The notes below the pieces were generated by a model that was not told where the DNA came from, did not search any database, and was given only the letters and a program-made list of their open reading frames with translations. A program made the position numbers and the translations under genes. Shown piece after piece: positions 46,120 through 59,200 of a stretch of DNA of 64,000 nucleotides; position 1 is the first letter of the stretch, and every line of letters starts with the position of its first letter. Source of the stretch: Paralichthys olivaceus (Eukaryota > Chordata > Actinopteri > Pleuronectiformes > Paralichthyidae); contig NC_091096.1 of NCBI RefSeq assembly GCF_024713975.1, positions 6,954,001 through 7,018,000 of the forward strand, read 5' to 3'.

Positions 46120-48290
46120 TTTGATGTAATGATTCATTATTCATGTATATGAAGATGCAATATCGTTTCATTTTTATTAAGATTAAACCCAATATATTGC
46201 CTGAAATCTGAAGTGTGTTCTTAAACCAAACAACTGGGTTGCAGCGGGGTCTGCAGAGGCAGGAGAGCCACCATCGGCTGTGCGTAACGCATACCGTTCC
46301 CACCGTGAATCCATACACCCCCACGGCGGGAGAAAGTATTTTGGTTAGCCATAGAAATCCAGATGACAATGCCCATTCAGCAAGAGTGGGGCTCTGCTGT
46401 TCAGCTCACAATACTCCACAGCCCCCACCACCAGCCCCTTCAGACCACCCCCACCCTCCTCATCCGCAGTCAGTGAAAGGCGTCCAAATTAGAGCTATAT
46501 GGGGAAGCTGCTGGAATCGTCTTCCCGAAAGTGACTCCATTTGTCGTCACAAGCCCATCTCCCTCCACCAGGATGGAGTCCATGACTGCAGGGAGCACAC
46601 AGCATCACTAGTTTACCCACAGCTGCCTCAAGGACACACCATGTTAACACTGGTGATGATGCTCAGCAGTTTTATAATAAAGATCTAGCAGGGTTGTTTA
46701 ATTTGTTGTTACAATAGAAAAATAACAATTACACGAGATATTTCAGTGTGTGAGTAACAGCACTCTTGCTTTAAACGGTGACTGGATTACCCAGGCTTAT
46801 CCATACTTGTTTTGCTGGTGATTTAAGAATCTTAGCTGGTCATATGCCGTCTTAAAAGATGAAAATATGGCCCCGCAGAAAATCTGCATACAGTCGGGGG
46901 AGTGTGGTCAGAATGTCAACCAAGGCTGAAGTTATTCACCAGAGAAGATTCTCCACATTCACAACAGATAGCACTACTGCTATTGTTCAACATTTGACTT
47001 GAGCTTCTGCACATGGAACACAACATTACATTCAGATTCAAACTATGATGTGAGACATACGGTCCACTCCCTTTTCCCTTTTAATCAAATGTCATGGTCT
47101 TCATCAGTGCCCATTTTTTTCAGTTGCCATGGAGATGGATCTGTTCATCTTCACAAAAGTTCACTTGTGTGCTTGGAAAGTTTCAGAGAACAATCTCAAC
47201 TCAAGGTCCACTTACATGAATTTTGTAGTGGCGTAATTAAAAATCCATGCGTTCATAACCATATGTTTTATAAGTGAAGGGTCTGAAGAAAACTTGTTTA
47301 AGTTGTATAAATGTAGCTTGAGCCGAGATTGTTTGGTCAAAATATCATAATTTCACATATTTTTGAAGTCAAGAATAATCTATTAATTATTCAATTAGTT
47401 GATGAACCAAAACATTAATCAGCAATATTTCACTTGTTCCAATGACACAATAATTGAGAGAGTTTGCTAGTTCCACCCCTTAACTTACTTGGCTGTTATA
47501 AGATACATTACACACTATATGTTCCGCTGCAGTGCAAAGACCAACAATGTCGGACCATCGTTCAAAACTTTACAGGTTCCTCTGTGACACTCAGACTGAG
47601 GCCCAATCATTCTGAAGACAATAATCTTCAAAAATAGTCGTAAATATATTGATTCATTTTTTTAAGTGGCTCGATATTTTCTTATAACAGCTGGGTGCGG
47701 TTTATACAAATTACCCAGACAGGTGTAGGCTATAAAACATGTTTTGGGGACTATTTTCAGTAGAGGATTGATACACATTTAGTGATCTTAATACTGTATG
47801 TGGGACTGACTCAAAACAAAAAATACAGTGATCATATTCATCGTTATGAAGTAGCATGAACAGTGTGGTTCACCTGTGTGTTTTTAAATACTTGTTGACC
47901 AACATCAGAAATCTATGGCACAGTGGAATAATCAGGTTTAGCTGCACAGACAATATCTGTTCAGGATCTATTTGTTGAAAATAAGAAATATATATAATTT
48001 CACCAGACTTCATTGTGTCACACTTGCTGTTCGGTTGTCTACAGTAGGCGTCTCCATTTTGGGCTTTCTATGGGTTTTTCTACACAAAGACACTCCCTGG
48101 AAGGTCCAGTCTGGTCGCCTCAGTGAGATGTTTTTGTTGGATTGTTAGTTCCACTCCTCTAGTCACTGCACAGAGGGTGACGAAGCGCCGGGTGTGTTTT
48201 TGTGGGGGTGTGTGTGAACAAGGGGTTAAGTGAGTGTGTGTGTGAGTTTTGGGAAAGCGGGGTGGGGTGGAGGGGTGGGGTTGTGGGGGG
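46120..48290. other. Intergenic, claudin-5 3' side
   Basis: A 157-codon ORF at 46215-46688 is Pro/His-rich and lacks any domain; judged non-coding. A 'gctgcaactaa'-type fragment (47365-47490) and a GGGGACTATTTTC repeat (47740-47960) were recognised. Nothing else. Confidence 0.45.
47740..47960. repeat. Degenerate dispersed repeat, second copy
   Basis: GGGGACTATTTTCAGTAG and GATTGATACACATTTAG match the septin 5 intron copy at 7985-8020 in order and spacing. Confidence 0.45.
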
Positions 48291-48296
48291 TGCACC

Positions 48297-48470
48297 TTTA
48301 AAAAGGCCCTCATTCCAATGAGGAGGGAGGCAAATAGGGCCAGCGACGTCACTCAATGGGCGCTTGCCATGGTAACCAACCAGAACCTGCTGTTGCCTGG
48401 TAACGAAACCCTATAATGTGGTGGTATGGATGAGCCCTAATAAAAGGGCTGGCCAGCAGACATTCTTGCG
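48297..48470 (+). promoter_or_regulatory. Promoter-like cluster: CRE, tandem RFX X-boxes, TATA
   Basis: Within 150 bp on the plus strand there are: CATTCCAATG (TEAD/CCAAT-like, 48311); the CRE core GACGTCA at 48345-48351; an X-box CTTGCCATGGTAAC at 48363-48376; a second X-box GTTGCCTGGTAAC at 48392-48404; and a TATA-like TAATAAAAGG at 48438-48447. The X-boxes match the RFX consensus GTTNCC-ATGG-NAAC closely and are 29 bp apart. The order and spacing are those of a real core promoter, yet no gene is recognised downstream. Being an enhancer or the promoter of a non-coding RNA are alternatives. Confidence 0.5.
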
Positions 48471-48473
48471 AGC

Positions 48474-48599
48474 ATGGACACACACATACACACAACCTAT
48501 GTACAGCAGTCTGGAGGGATTTACCTAAAGCCTGTAATGATCACTGCAGAAAGAGCTGTGACAGCAGAAACACGCCAGCTTCATTGTGTTTCGTTTTAA
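48474..48599 (+). CDS. Hypothetical 41-codon small ORF
   Basis: The first ATG after the TATA-like box (about 36 nt downstream; context GCGAGCATGG is Kozak-favourable) opens a 41-codon frame starting MDTHIHTTYVQQSGGIYLKP and ending HCVSF. It contains a possible donor AAGCCT|gtaatg, so it could be the first coding exon of a spliced transcript. No family recognised. Low complexity at its start (CA-rich) argues for caution. Confidence 0.25.
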   Translation: MDTHIHTTYVQQSGGIYLKPVMITAERAVTAETRQLHCVSF

Positions 48600-51500
48600 G
48601 AGCAAATGTTAAGTGATGCTATAAATGTTTCACACTGGGAAACAAAAACTCTAAAGGGAGCATAAAACACGAATGTAAACAAAAGAGTTGCTGATACATC
48701 ATTGGGTCCCATAGAAACAGGTGATGTAACACAGAGAGACTTACTCTGACCTCTAAACTTGACCTCCCTGAGCACGGCGGACCGAGGGCCACATGGTTTA
48801 GGTCAGACCTCAGTCAGGCTGTGCAATGATTTCAGATGTGTGCAACTGCCAGTGAGAGTCACGCGTGTGGAGGGGGGGGTCAGGCTGTTTCTCATGATGT
48901 GAACTTTGAACTATGACGCTGGCCTCAGGTCAGACAAGACATAGCCACTTCCCTTCACTGACCAGGCATGATCTCATCAAAGCAGAATCTCCTGCATTTA
49001 ATATGGGTCACAACCCTCAACCCCCAAGATCGTCACACTTAAAAATAACGGGTCGCACAGTCAGCTGATTTTACGATTTAATTTCACATGGCATGGATAT
49101 AAAGCAACCACAACAGTATTACATATGCTCAAGTATTGTATTTAGTAGATTTTTGTGGTACTTGTACCTTACTTGAGTCAATTTAATGACATGTTGAGCT
49201 TGTGCTTATATTTATCTGGCGGCTATAGTTACAGTGTATTTACAGATTAAGATTTAATCTTGAAATAAAATGCATTGTCTGACATTAAACAAGCAAAAAT
49301 AAAATAAAATCAGACTTTCAATTCAAACATAGTGAGGATTAATTCAGTGTAATTGTACTTTTAGATTTATATCTTTTATGTTGCTGTGGCCATTAGATTA
49401 CTTAAGAGTTGACTGAGAAATGGGCATAAATTTAACAACCCGTGATAATAATTTATATTTGTGATTTAGTCAGTCATTTTATTGTTTAATCTGCTTATTT
49501 GGATAAATAATATGGCAAAACAGGTCATGTATCCAATAAATGTATGAATATATTTAATAGCATTCATATTAGCTTCTCACAGTAAGACTTAATAATAACC
49601 ATCCAATGATATGGGCTAATACAAAAGTTATGTTTACTGATTTCTCGACATATTAAACTATGAGTAGCCACATTTACCTGTTGATACTTAACATAATGGA
49701 GTATTATTGTATTAACACATTTGAGGATATAAATATTTCTTCGGGATGATTCACAAAACAAAGGAGACTTAATTAGTGTTTCTACTGGTTCACTCAGATG
49801 TGCAACAGAGTCAGCAGGTGCATACAGTCTGCAGACGGCCCAGCTGGATAGCTTACTCACAGATAACTAAGCCAAGAGTCAGCAGGTGGTTAAGAGTGGA
49901 GGACAAATGTGGCTTTGTACACAGAGCTAAAGACCCCATGAGTCATTTGTGTGAGAAACAATGTCTGAGCTCGAGTGGTAAGAGATGGAGATCAGAAAAA
50001 AACATGTTCTTTTCTCCTGTACGTCCGCAAGGGTTACGGCTTGGTGACTCGCGAGTTTTTGTTTCAGCTCAGTAGCACGACCAGGCATCCTGTGCAGCGG
50101 ACAGCGGAACAGGAAACAGGAAGGAACATGGAGGGTGTGGAGAAGGAGGGTGCAGGGTATGTGTCTCAGGAGATATTGGAGAGCCTGGTGGTTGGGTTAA
50201 AGCGCTCCCAAAAATATACACACCTTCCAAGAGAGTTCTTATGTCTGTGCACAACATCAGTTGTCATTTGTTTACAACCATGTATGGTTACGCTGGATTC
50301 AACAATTGCAATAGATGACGTAGATGACATAACCGTTAATTGTTCTTTCAGAAAATGCTCTTCCTTCTGAAGCTAAATAAACCATTAGAAAACAAATGGG
50401 ATTTCTGAAACATGCACTCTCACAAAGCTGAAAACAGGGATGTGTTTCTGAGACAAGTCAACATATTGGACTTTGGACAATTTTGCACACATTTTTAATC
50501 AACAAGAAGTTCACACAAAATATCAGCATATGGTTTTCAGAACGTTTTGGTTCAGTCTCTCATGCTCTGATTTTTGGCCTCAAACATCTTAAAACCCATT
50601 GTACTCCACCTGCTCTGCATGAAACAGCAGAGAGACACAGTTCATAACTACCCTCAGGAGCTGGAGGAGAACGAAACCGAGCTAAAAGAGAGAAAACAAT
50701 AAATGATAATAGTCTGTGTGTAAATAACTTAATGATATCCACTTAAAATGCTGCTATTCACAATATTGCTTTTCAGTGCAAGGTCACAAATATTGAGAAT
50801 CATTCCTGAAGCCGAACACGAAGTTTTAACTTTAACCATAACCCAACATTTAAATTTTTATATGCTGCCAAAAACACTTTCCCCCAAACTTTGCAATGTT
50901 CCTGTATTGATATGTAATGAGATAAGACAGCAGCAGATTTACAACAACAAATGAAGTGTTTTCATTAAAGAGTGATAAACAGAGTGTCCAGTGACGGCTT
51001 TATCTCAAAATATGAGAGTGGAGAAGGTAAAACTGGGAGTTTCGACTCCTCTCATGCCTGAGTGAGATCATGTTTCCATACAGTATATCCTAATATCATC
51101 AGTATAAGTACTTTGACACTTAAAAACATGTATTGACTTATACACACACACGCAGGTGTAGGCAGACCAGACAAAGTGGTGAGTGACGACCCTCTGCTGA
51201 GATGAGGCGGAGGCCTGGCAACATGAGGAATGTCTGAGTGGGATCAAGAGACATTTCTGATTTGGCATGGTGAGCAAAATGTATGCAATGCCAGTCTGTC
51301 TCTTCGACCGAGACGAAGAGCAAAAAAAACCCTCTGCAACGTGGAGGGTTGCAGCATTTACGCATCAGTTAAAGAGCTGTGATACAGGTGGTGCTGCTTT
51401 TAGCTTTGGCCTCGAGTGATTATTTGGACTTCCCTATTAACTTAGGATATAGCAATCAGTGTGTGTGTAAACAAACAGCCTGTCTCTCACACACACACAA

Positions 51501-52500
51501 ACAATCAGGATTTGGAGGTGTATTGTTTCCACACTAATTGCATCTTGCAGGAAAAGTCTGATTGTTGTTCTCAGGGCTGTTGGAAAACAATATATATTTA
51601 TATATATCTGTGTCTTGCATTGCACCCCAGTGTATTTCAAAGAATGAAAGTCACTGTGCATGTTTCCCATTAAAGAGAGTCCTGCATGACTGAGCCACCT
51701 ACCACAGAGGATGAAGGAAACGACTCACATGGAAAAGAAATGTTAACTCACAGAATGCTACATTTTAAATATCATATAACTCATCTGATGCTCATCACTG
51801 ATGGTTTATAAGACTAGAAATAAACTTCAAGTTTCAGTCACATCAGTCTCAAATCCAGGCATTTTTTTCCAGTAAAAACAAATCTCTTTTGCTTGACAGC
51901 ATTTTGAAACAATGGAAGAGAAGGGGCTCATTCAGGGAACAACACCCCAAATGTGAGAGGCCGCAAGGGGTTGGAGATCACAGGGGTCAGGGATCATTAA
52001 GGACATCTGTGGGCTGACAGGCAGATACCAACAGAAATTCAAACTTGGAGTGGGGAGGATTTTCTTGTTTATGATGATTGGATTTAAACTTAAGTTTGCA
52101 TGAGACGTTTGTGAGGTTGATCATGTACAATGCTTGTGTGATTGTGTGTGTGTGTGTGTCTGCTTCGGTGTGTGTGATCATCCTTTCACAGCATGACGGG
52201 GACACAGGCAGCAGAAGCAGTCAGCTGCGGTTCTTTGTCTCTGGTTGTTCAATATAACTAATCCTGTGTGGATTCCGAGATGATTAGAGACAGAGAGGCA
52301 AGACGAGGGAAAACAGAGGGAAGAGGGAGGCCAGAAAAACTGAGGGACATTCAAGAGAGGATGTCGTCATGTCGCTGCGCCTGTATAACCACTTTTAAAA
52401 CTTTAAGATAAATGATCTCATAAATATGCAGTATGTCACTTCATGGGGAAACAACAATCACCATCTCTACATAAAGTTGCTGGTGACATCTTTATGATCG
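48600..52500. other. Intergenic, no gene recognised
   Basis: AT-rich DNA with an aagtac-type repeat at 49105-49280, a duplicated 14-mer at 49807-49888 and short TG/CA runs. Open frames at 49776-50370 overlap each other in two frames and show no domain. Confidence 0.45.
49105..49280. repeat. Dispersed teleost repeat, aagtac type, copy 4
   Basis: Contains GCTCAAGTATTGTATTTAG, GTGGTACTTGTACCTTACTT and TACAGTGTATTTACAGATTA, matching the family at 2770, 9640 and 19725. Confidence 0.45.
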
Positions 52501-52625
52501 CAGACGGCTGTGGCACAGGAGATCGAGCGGGTTGTCCACTGAGGGTCATGGCTGGATTCCTAGCTCCTCCAGTCTGCCAAAGTTTCCTCGGGGAAGACAC
52601 TCAACTGCCACTTTTAGTATCTGAA
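52500..52625 (+). mobile_element. tRNA-derived SINE copy (partial)
   Basis: Contains in order GACGGCTGTGGCACAGGAGA, TCGAGCGGGTTGTCCACTGA, GGTCATGGCTGGATTCCTAG, CTCCTCCAGTCTGCCAAAG and CGGGGAAGACACTCAACT. This is the word order of a common teleost SINE with tRNA-like A and B boxes. The B-box is degraded (GGCTGGATTCC). Confidence 0.65.
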
Positions 52626-54200
52626 GTTTTGTACTGTGGTTAAATATAACATAACATGATTTTGTGACCAAAAAAAGTTTGTATATTGACCAAAATGACT
52701 CGGTTTTTGAAATGATCTGCCTCAGAAATCCATGCACCGTGTTAAATTAACCTGGCAGTTCCAATATTTTGAATTGGGTGGTTGATTATGTGAGTGAAAA
52801 GTTTTTGAACTCACACTACAGAACATATAAGAGATGATTTTTCTCATATTAAATAATGAAACTCATGTGATACAGTATCAGCCCTCCATCACCACCAACA
52901 GCTCCTGAACCTTCACTGTGTTGAGGCAACATGACTTTTGATAACGTTTTCAAAAATGCTGCTCTGCACATCGGCTGTATGATCCTGCCATGGGGCATGT
53001 TTCCCCTCAGTGTGTGTGTGTGTGTGTGTGTGTACATTCCTCAGATGCAGAGCACTGGAAAGGGCAGTGGCCCCACTTCACCAGAGGTGCAAGAGGGGGG
53101 ATGGAGAGCAAAGAGATTGATGGGCTGAACAGGTTGATCCGTCACTGGAACAACAACAAACACAATGATGCTAACACCGTATTCACTCGCTGGCCATGTG
53201 AGTGTCAGCTGAGTGAAAGTTTCCAACAACAGACAGAGACAACACAAGTGTTTTTGTGGAAAACACCATGTAAAGAATCTCTCAAACACGGGGTACGAAG
53301 GTTTAGCCTTCACATAAATCTCACTCCAATGTCCATTTCTGAGCTGTCGCACACTTTCAATAATCACCACCATCATTTGTCTGCAACTGTCAAAGGATTT
53401 AATGTTTTAATTTCCACCTTTGAAAGTTTAATGTTTTGTATCACAAATCTTCTGTTAAAAACAAATCTCCACTGGGTCTGGTGTGTAGATGTTGACAGAC
53501 AGTATGTCACCAACAGTAAATACAGTAAAAACCCCACTGCCCTGTGTGACCTCTGTGGCCAGTTTAACTAAAGTTACATCCTCTCTTCCTGGACTGCTGA
53601 AGTTCCTGAACAGTGACTAAATAAACCTTGTTAGAGAGATTCTCAGTTGCTGCCGTGCACTTTTTTTTGTCCACATCATTTATTGAGTCTTGTTAGTTGA
53701 TTTATTTGCGTACTCTTTTCTGATTTGGCCATTTTGAGCTTTATGATGTCAGTTTTTCCTCCAGTGGTGTTTCTGCTAGTCTCATGATGTGTGTCCATTT
53801 TTCACATTTACTATCCTTGATCCTTCCAGACCATCACCACCACCCGCCCCTACCCAGAAACCACATTTAGCGACAGAGAAAACGACCCATAAACATTTAA
53901 AAGAGTTCAGAAAACATGTATTTTTAATAGCAACCATTCCGTGGAGACTGGACTATTATACAATTACAATCAAAGCTCCAAAACAAAAAGTAAAGTTATT
54001 ACACTCACATTGCAATAAGAACTAAATCATATTAAAACTGCCAAAAAACACGAGGACAGAAAGAGATTAAAGGGAATAACAGCTGCTGAAGATGAGACAA
54101 TGAAACACGGTTCAGTTAAACTTTCTATACAGAAATAGAAAATAAAAAACTAATAAAAGTTATTAGTATTTCAATTTACAAGAGAGATCTTCAACAAAGT
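52626..54200. other. Intergenic, no gene recognised
   Basis: A 193-codon ORF at 52990-53571 starts in a TG repeat and shows no domain or splice support; judged non-coding. Nothing else recognised. Confidence 0.45.
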
Positions 54201-54211
54201 ATCTTCATCTC

Positions 54212-54930
54212 ACAGCGCCATGCCCAGGAGAGAGAGCCAACCAAAAAGAAAGCAATTTAAAGCCACTGCTCATCAGGGTGTTCCAAGTTGTGATGAGCCA
54301 GAAGCTCCACCTGATGATCACCAACAAGCAGAAAGTCAATCAGCTGAAGACTGAGACGACAGGCGACCCTGAACAGTTTCTGGTGACCAGGAAGAAACTG
54401 TCCAGTTCTGAATATGTGAATGAGACCATCTCAAGAAATGGGATGGACGTCTCAAACCTTGAGACCAGTGTCCAACTCAGGGACGAGCAGTGTGGGCCCT
54501 TCAGCCAGCAGAGAGCAGACGAGTTGATGGAGCAGCTCAAACTGAGGGACTCTGCTGAGAGAAGAAGGAGGAGGAAAACCTCTCAAAACAACTGGAGGAG
54601 GAAAGAGGAGGAAAGGGGAGGAAAGGGGAGGAAAGGAGAGGAATGGAGGCGTGAGGAGAAGGAACTAGACAAGCAAAAGAAAGAGCTGGATGAGGAGAGG
54701 AAACAAATGGAGGAGGAGAAGGAAGCGCAAGAGAACAAGAAACAACTTGATGGTGAAAAGAAACAACTGGAAAAGGAGAGAAGTCTTTTGAGTTGGTTTA
54801 GAAAGAAACTGTCCTCAGAGAGGGCTGCTGGTTCTTCAGCTCAGGTTGAGCATCAGTAGCTCCTGTCTCTCACCATCCCTTTATCCCTCCCCCTTTGCCC
54901 ATCATAACCCTCTCAAAAAATTAAAGAAGA
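54212..54930 (+). pseudogene. Decayed coiled-coil (Glu/Lys-rich) gene fragment
   Basis: Three reading frames each hold protein-like sequence in succession. From 54219 the frame opens MPRRESQPKRKQFKATAHQG and ends at an in-frame TGA about 44 codons later. A second frame, from the ATG at 54293 to the stop at 54857-54859, gives LKTETTGDPEQFLVTRKKLS and RADELMEQLKLRDSAE, ending in heptad-like KELDKQKKELDEERKQMEEE. Within it, about 54555-54635 reads as basic RRRRRKTSQNNWRRK in the main frame but as coiled-coil-like EKKEEENLSKQLEEER when shifted, then returns to frame. This suggests a broken gene or retrocopy with compensating frameshifts. A preceding CTCACAG could be an acceptor, and ATTAAA at about 54919 could be a poly(A) signal. 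The family was not identified. Confidence 0.35.
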
Positions 54931-56060
54931 CAAAATCAAATATATTGGTACATTTCATGTCTTCACTCCTCTCTGCAGCTCTATCCCCTGCTGCAGCTCG
55001 ATGCAGATCAAGTTTTCAAGACTTTCCTGAGAAAACACCCAAACACTCTTTACTCTGAAAGTCATGATCTCATCCTGATCCAGGAGCGATAAGGATCTCA
55101 ATTACCCCTCAGAGACCAGCTCAGCCTCCACCCTCCACTCACTCTTTTGGACCCGGGCAGCAAATCAACACCAGGAGGCCTGGCCTACATTTTCCGATGT
55201 GGGCCAGGGTCACAGCCCTCACCTTTGTCCCACATGGGCAATCAGAGCTCAGGAGATGATGTTCAGTCGATTCAACAGAAATACTTTTACTGTAACTCAC
55301 AGATACAGTAAAGAGCCTTTCCATTTTCTGTTGAACATCAAGTTGTGCGTCAGCAAAACAATAGATTGGATGAGGATGAAGAATAATCAGTTTGGATCAC
55401 TTTCTGTGACGGCTGCCAACAGCAAACTCTGTGCCAGAGCTTTGTTTTGTGGAACAAGAGAAAGTTTCAACTTCCTTTGTACAAAATGATTCAGTGAAGG
55501 TTCCTCCAACCTCTCTGTCCACATCAGGTTATAATGTTGCTGCTTCACATGCCTCACTGGGGCTGTGAGGAATGAAGTGAAAATAAAAACTTATCATTTA
55601 TTTGTATGATTACACATTTTCAATAAACTCATTTGGTCTCCCTCATATTTATCCAGAGCGCTATCACTATGGTTTTCTGTTTTTGGATTTTGTGTAAAGA
55701 TTCTCTCTTTTTCTTTTGTAACAACAAGGAAACTCCGGCTGAAGTTAAGCACAAGAGGGATTTTCTCATTTGAGAAATCTAAAAAGTAAAAAGTACGAAC
55801 AAATAATAGTTTTACAAGTTTGCATTTCCAGTATTTCCAAGATCAAGCTACAATATTACCTTGAGATTAAATCAAGCACTTTACATCGTTTGAAAGTCAA
55901 TAAAAAACAATTTGTTGCAGTCTATTTGTACCAAACTATGTTTTTCTCTTTTAAGAAACCTTCAAGAACTTAAAAGAGAAATAAGATTAGAGCCTGCATC
56001 TCAAATAATAAAATAAAAATGAATAAAAAATGAGTGAAATCAACACATTTAGGTCATTTA
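54931..56060. other. Intergenic, CDC45 3' side
   Basis: No exon, RNA gene or clear repeat recognised. Confidence 0.5.
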
Positions 56061-56064
56061 ATGT

Positions 56065-56070
56065 TTTATT
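56065..56070 (-). terminator. Poly(A) signal of CDC45
   Basis: AATAAA on the minus strand, 224 nt past the CDC45 stop, with a GU-containing stretch (ATGTGTTGATTTC) downstream on the transcript. Confidence 0.55.
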
Positions 56071-56293
56071 AAACAAGTTTAAAATGTAATGTGGTGACAG
56101 CTACATGTACAGACACGAATAAAACAGGGAATTTAAAAGCAATAATATAAAGACTTTAACACATAAAAGAGAAACTGTACAATTTACACACAAACAGGTT
56201 AAAACCTTTAAAAACAAAACAACTGATAAAGTTCTTGTGTTGTCAACAAGAGCAAGCGAAGTTCAGAACTTGGACTTTGGGTGCTGATGTTTC

Positions 56294-59200
56294 TCATGAC
56301 AGGAGGGTGATGAGTGCATCCAGAAACTTGCTTCTGTCCTCCGTCTTCAGTTCAATTACTGTGGAGGGAAAAATACAAGGAAGAAGTAAGAACATTTATA
56401 AAATGTGAGAACTCACGTTTTCATCTGTCATTTGTGCAGAACAAAAGCCCAAAATAGATTCTACACGTGAAACATGATGAGTGTCGTATCTATTTCATGA
56501 CGTCTGGACCTCAGTCACACATCAGACCGCTTCTGAAGTCTGGATCAGTAAAAGCTGGAAACAGACACAAGGCTGCCACCTAGAGTCCACAGAAGAGACT
56601 GACATGTAGTCTGGTCTGTATTTATAAAGAGCTTTTCCTGATGACCACGCAAAGCAGTTTATTGACACACACAGACACATTTTTGATGAAACTTACACTT
56701 TCTCATTCTATAGGAATATATATAGGAATAGGTGGGGGCAGCAATGATTTTTCAGTCAATCAGTCAACAGAAAATGTTATAGTTAACTATTTAAACTTAC
56801 TTGATGTGTCGAAATGGTCATGAAGAGTTCTGGAGCTGGTGCTCTCGGCAGCTTTCTCGAATGCTCGGCCAAAGAAACTTATAGAGACAAGAGAAATCAA
56901 CGACGGTTGAAGAAAATGGGAAATAACCGCTCTATACAATATAAAATACAATCTCAAGGTCTTCGGTTTTCTTTTTTCCATGAGATAGTAAACTGAATAT
57001 TTGTGGGTTCTCGTCAATTTACATCAATCGTAAGGGATAAGTTTTACTAGTCTGAAAATTGGATTATGACTACAACAGAAAATGCACAAAAAAATATAAT
57101 ATACTGTATTATCTAAGTAAATATACAGAGTAAATACCCCAAAAATGGAATCAGACATGAAAATATAAATAGAGAGCGCAAATATAATTTTTCTGAACCT
57201 CATGAATGTCATTTGTTCGTCTTATGAATGGTGTGTTATCATCACAGCTCCTCGTGGTTTAGGTCTTACTTCTTTTTGTCGGATGTCTCAGACTCTGGTG
57301 GGATTCCCACGACAATCACAGTTCCCTTCTCAACATCTTTGGGAGCCGCCATGACGAGCGGAAGCAATTTGCAGCGTTTATTCCTCGTCTAAACACAGGA
57401 TACATCATGAGTGAAAGAGTGAACAGACACCAGATAACACCGTTATTCACATATAAAGAGCAACGGGGGACTCACTGAGTGAACGAAAGCTTTCAGGAGG
57501 TATTTGCAGAGCAGAGTCAGGGCCATGGGTTTAGAAAAGAGCTTCACATCAGGAGTTCCCTAGAGACGAAAGAGCAGAAGATTAATCTGAGCAGGATTAG
57601 CTGCCAACAGACAGACAGAAGCAGTCAAACAGACAGGTACCTCCATGAGGTAGCAGTAGAGGAAGGGCCCCTGTGACAGGATGAGGTTGGTGCAGATGCA
57701 GCTGGCGACAGTCTGCTGTAAGGCAATCAGCTTCTTCTTCGCCAGGTCAATACCAGAATGTAGACGCTCAATGTTACTTCTGCACAGAGAAAAACACCTG
57801 ATACATATATCTGGAAAATACCTTAAACTTTAAAACACTCAGAGAAAAACCATGAAAGCATTTAGACTTTAGGCAGAGACCTAAAACTTATTTACTGCAA
57901 GTCACAAGATGGTTCTCATAAAATCTCTGTCTCAACCAAACAAAATCCAATCTGTCTCATGACGTATTCAGTTCAATTGCTGGTTTGTGGCTGCTTCAGA
58001 AAAATATTGCATTTAAACTTCTCACAGTGGTGAATATAAGAATTAAATGGATGAGCCTCAGTTGTCCAGATCTATAACAGATCTATCTATTGGGTCTCGA
58101 GGTGACGTGAGGGAGCCAGTAACATTCCAGGTCACTATAAAACTGTTTTTGATTGACGACCACAGATTTTTACATCCCTCATAACTTGCAGTGTGAATGG
58201 GCCTTTAGTTTCTTCCACACACCTGGAGAGGGAGTCCAGAGCAGTGATGAAGTTGTCGCTGTCATCTTTCTCTGTGCTCTCCAGCAAAGCAACACAAGCA
58301 TGGACCATGTCACTGGCCAGGAATCGGTTCTTAAAGCCGAAGTGGACACCAAACGTCTGGATACGGATATCTTTCATACTGAAGAAGAGGAGGAAACAAC
58401 AACAAATCATTTCAGGTCTTCATTTGTGTGACAATAAAGGAAACTGAATCACAGCATGTATTTCTGCAAGTCTTTTCTAGATTCACACCCATATTTATTA
58501 GAAGACTCCTCAATGACGTCCCTCAGGTTCTCTTTGATTGTCATGTCCATGGAATTGAATTTCTGCCGCACTTGTTTCAGGGGTAGCCTGTTACGAGCAA
58601 CATCAACAGGTTTTAGCAGGTAGAAGAAGTGAACTCTCACAAAAAGCGCTGATTTCCTGGCACTTACCCCATGTCAGCCAAGAACTCCTGGAGTTTCTTT
58701 TGTCCATTTAACGTCCAAAGCTTGAAGCTGCACGACGTGTAACATGAATTACAAATGCTCTCATACAGAGACCAGTGCTGATAGAGGGTTAGACGCAGGC
58801 TGAGGCAGCAGGTCAAGGAAAACACAAAAGTTTGCACAAAGGATTTCTGTAGCTATTACAATGCAGAGAAAAAGATGGGTTGTACTGATGGCATATCATT
58901 CAAATGGATACTCATATTCAAAGGAAATCCTCATACAGTCGATGGACAGCGAGTTCTCCTCATCCTCATTTCTGTGGTTATGTCTGGAGACATGTCGCTG
59001 CATCGTGGCGATGTCTGTTACGTACTTCATACTAAAAGTAATAAGACAAGATCAATTCAGTGCAGGTGAAAAAAAAAAAAGCAAATGCATCTCATAAAAA
59101 ACAATAAACAAAAACATATGAATGACTTCTTCTACAGCAGAAGTCCCCTTATCGAATTCTAAGAAAATCTATTCACGTTTCTGAGAATTAGGTTTTGAAA

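Noticed and set aside
46215-46688. 157-codon ORF downstream of claudin-5
   Set aside because: Pro/His-rich, no domain, begins just after the claudin poly(A) signal; no start or splice support.
49776-50370. Two overlapping ORFs of 99 and 131 codons
   Set aside because: Different frames overlap, no family resemblance, poor start contexts.
52990-53571. 193-codon ORF
   Set aside because: Starts inside a TG repeat and has no recognisable domain; likely chance.
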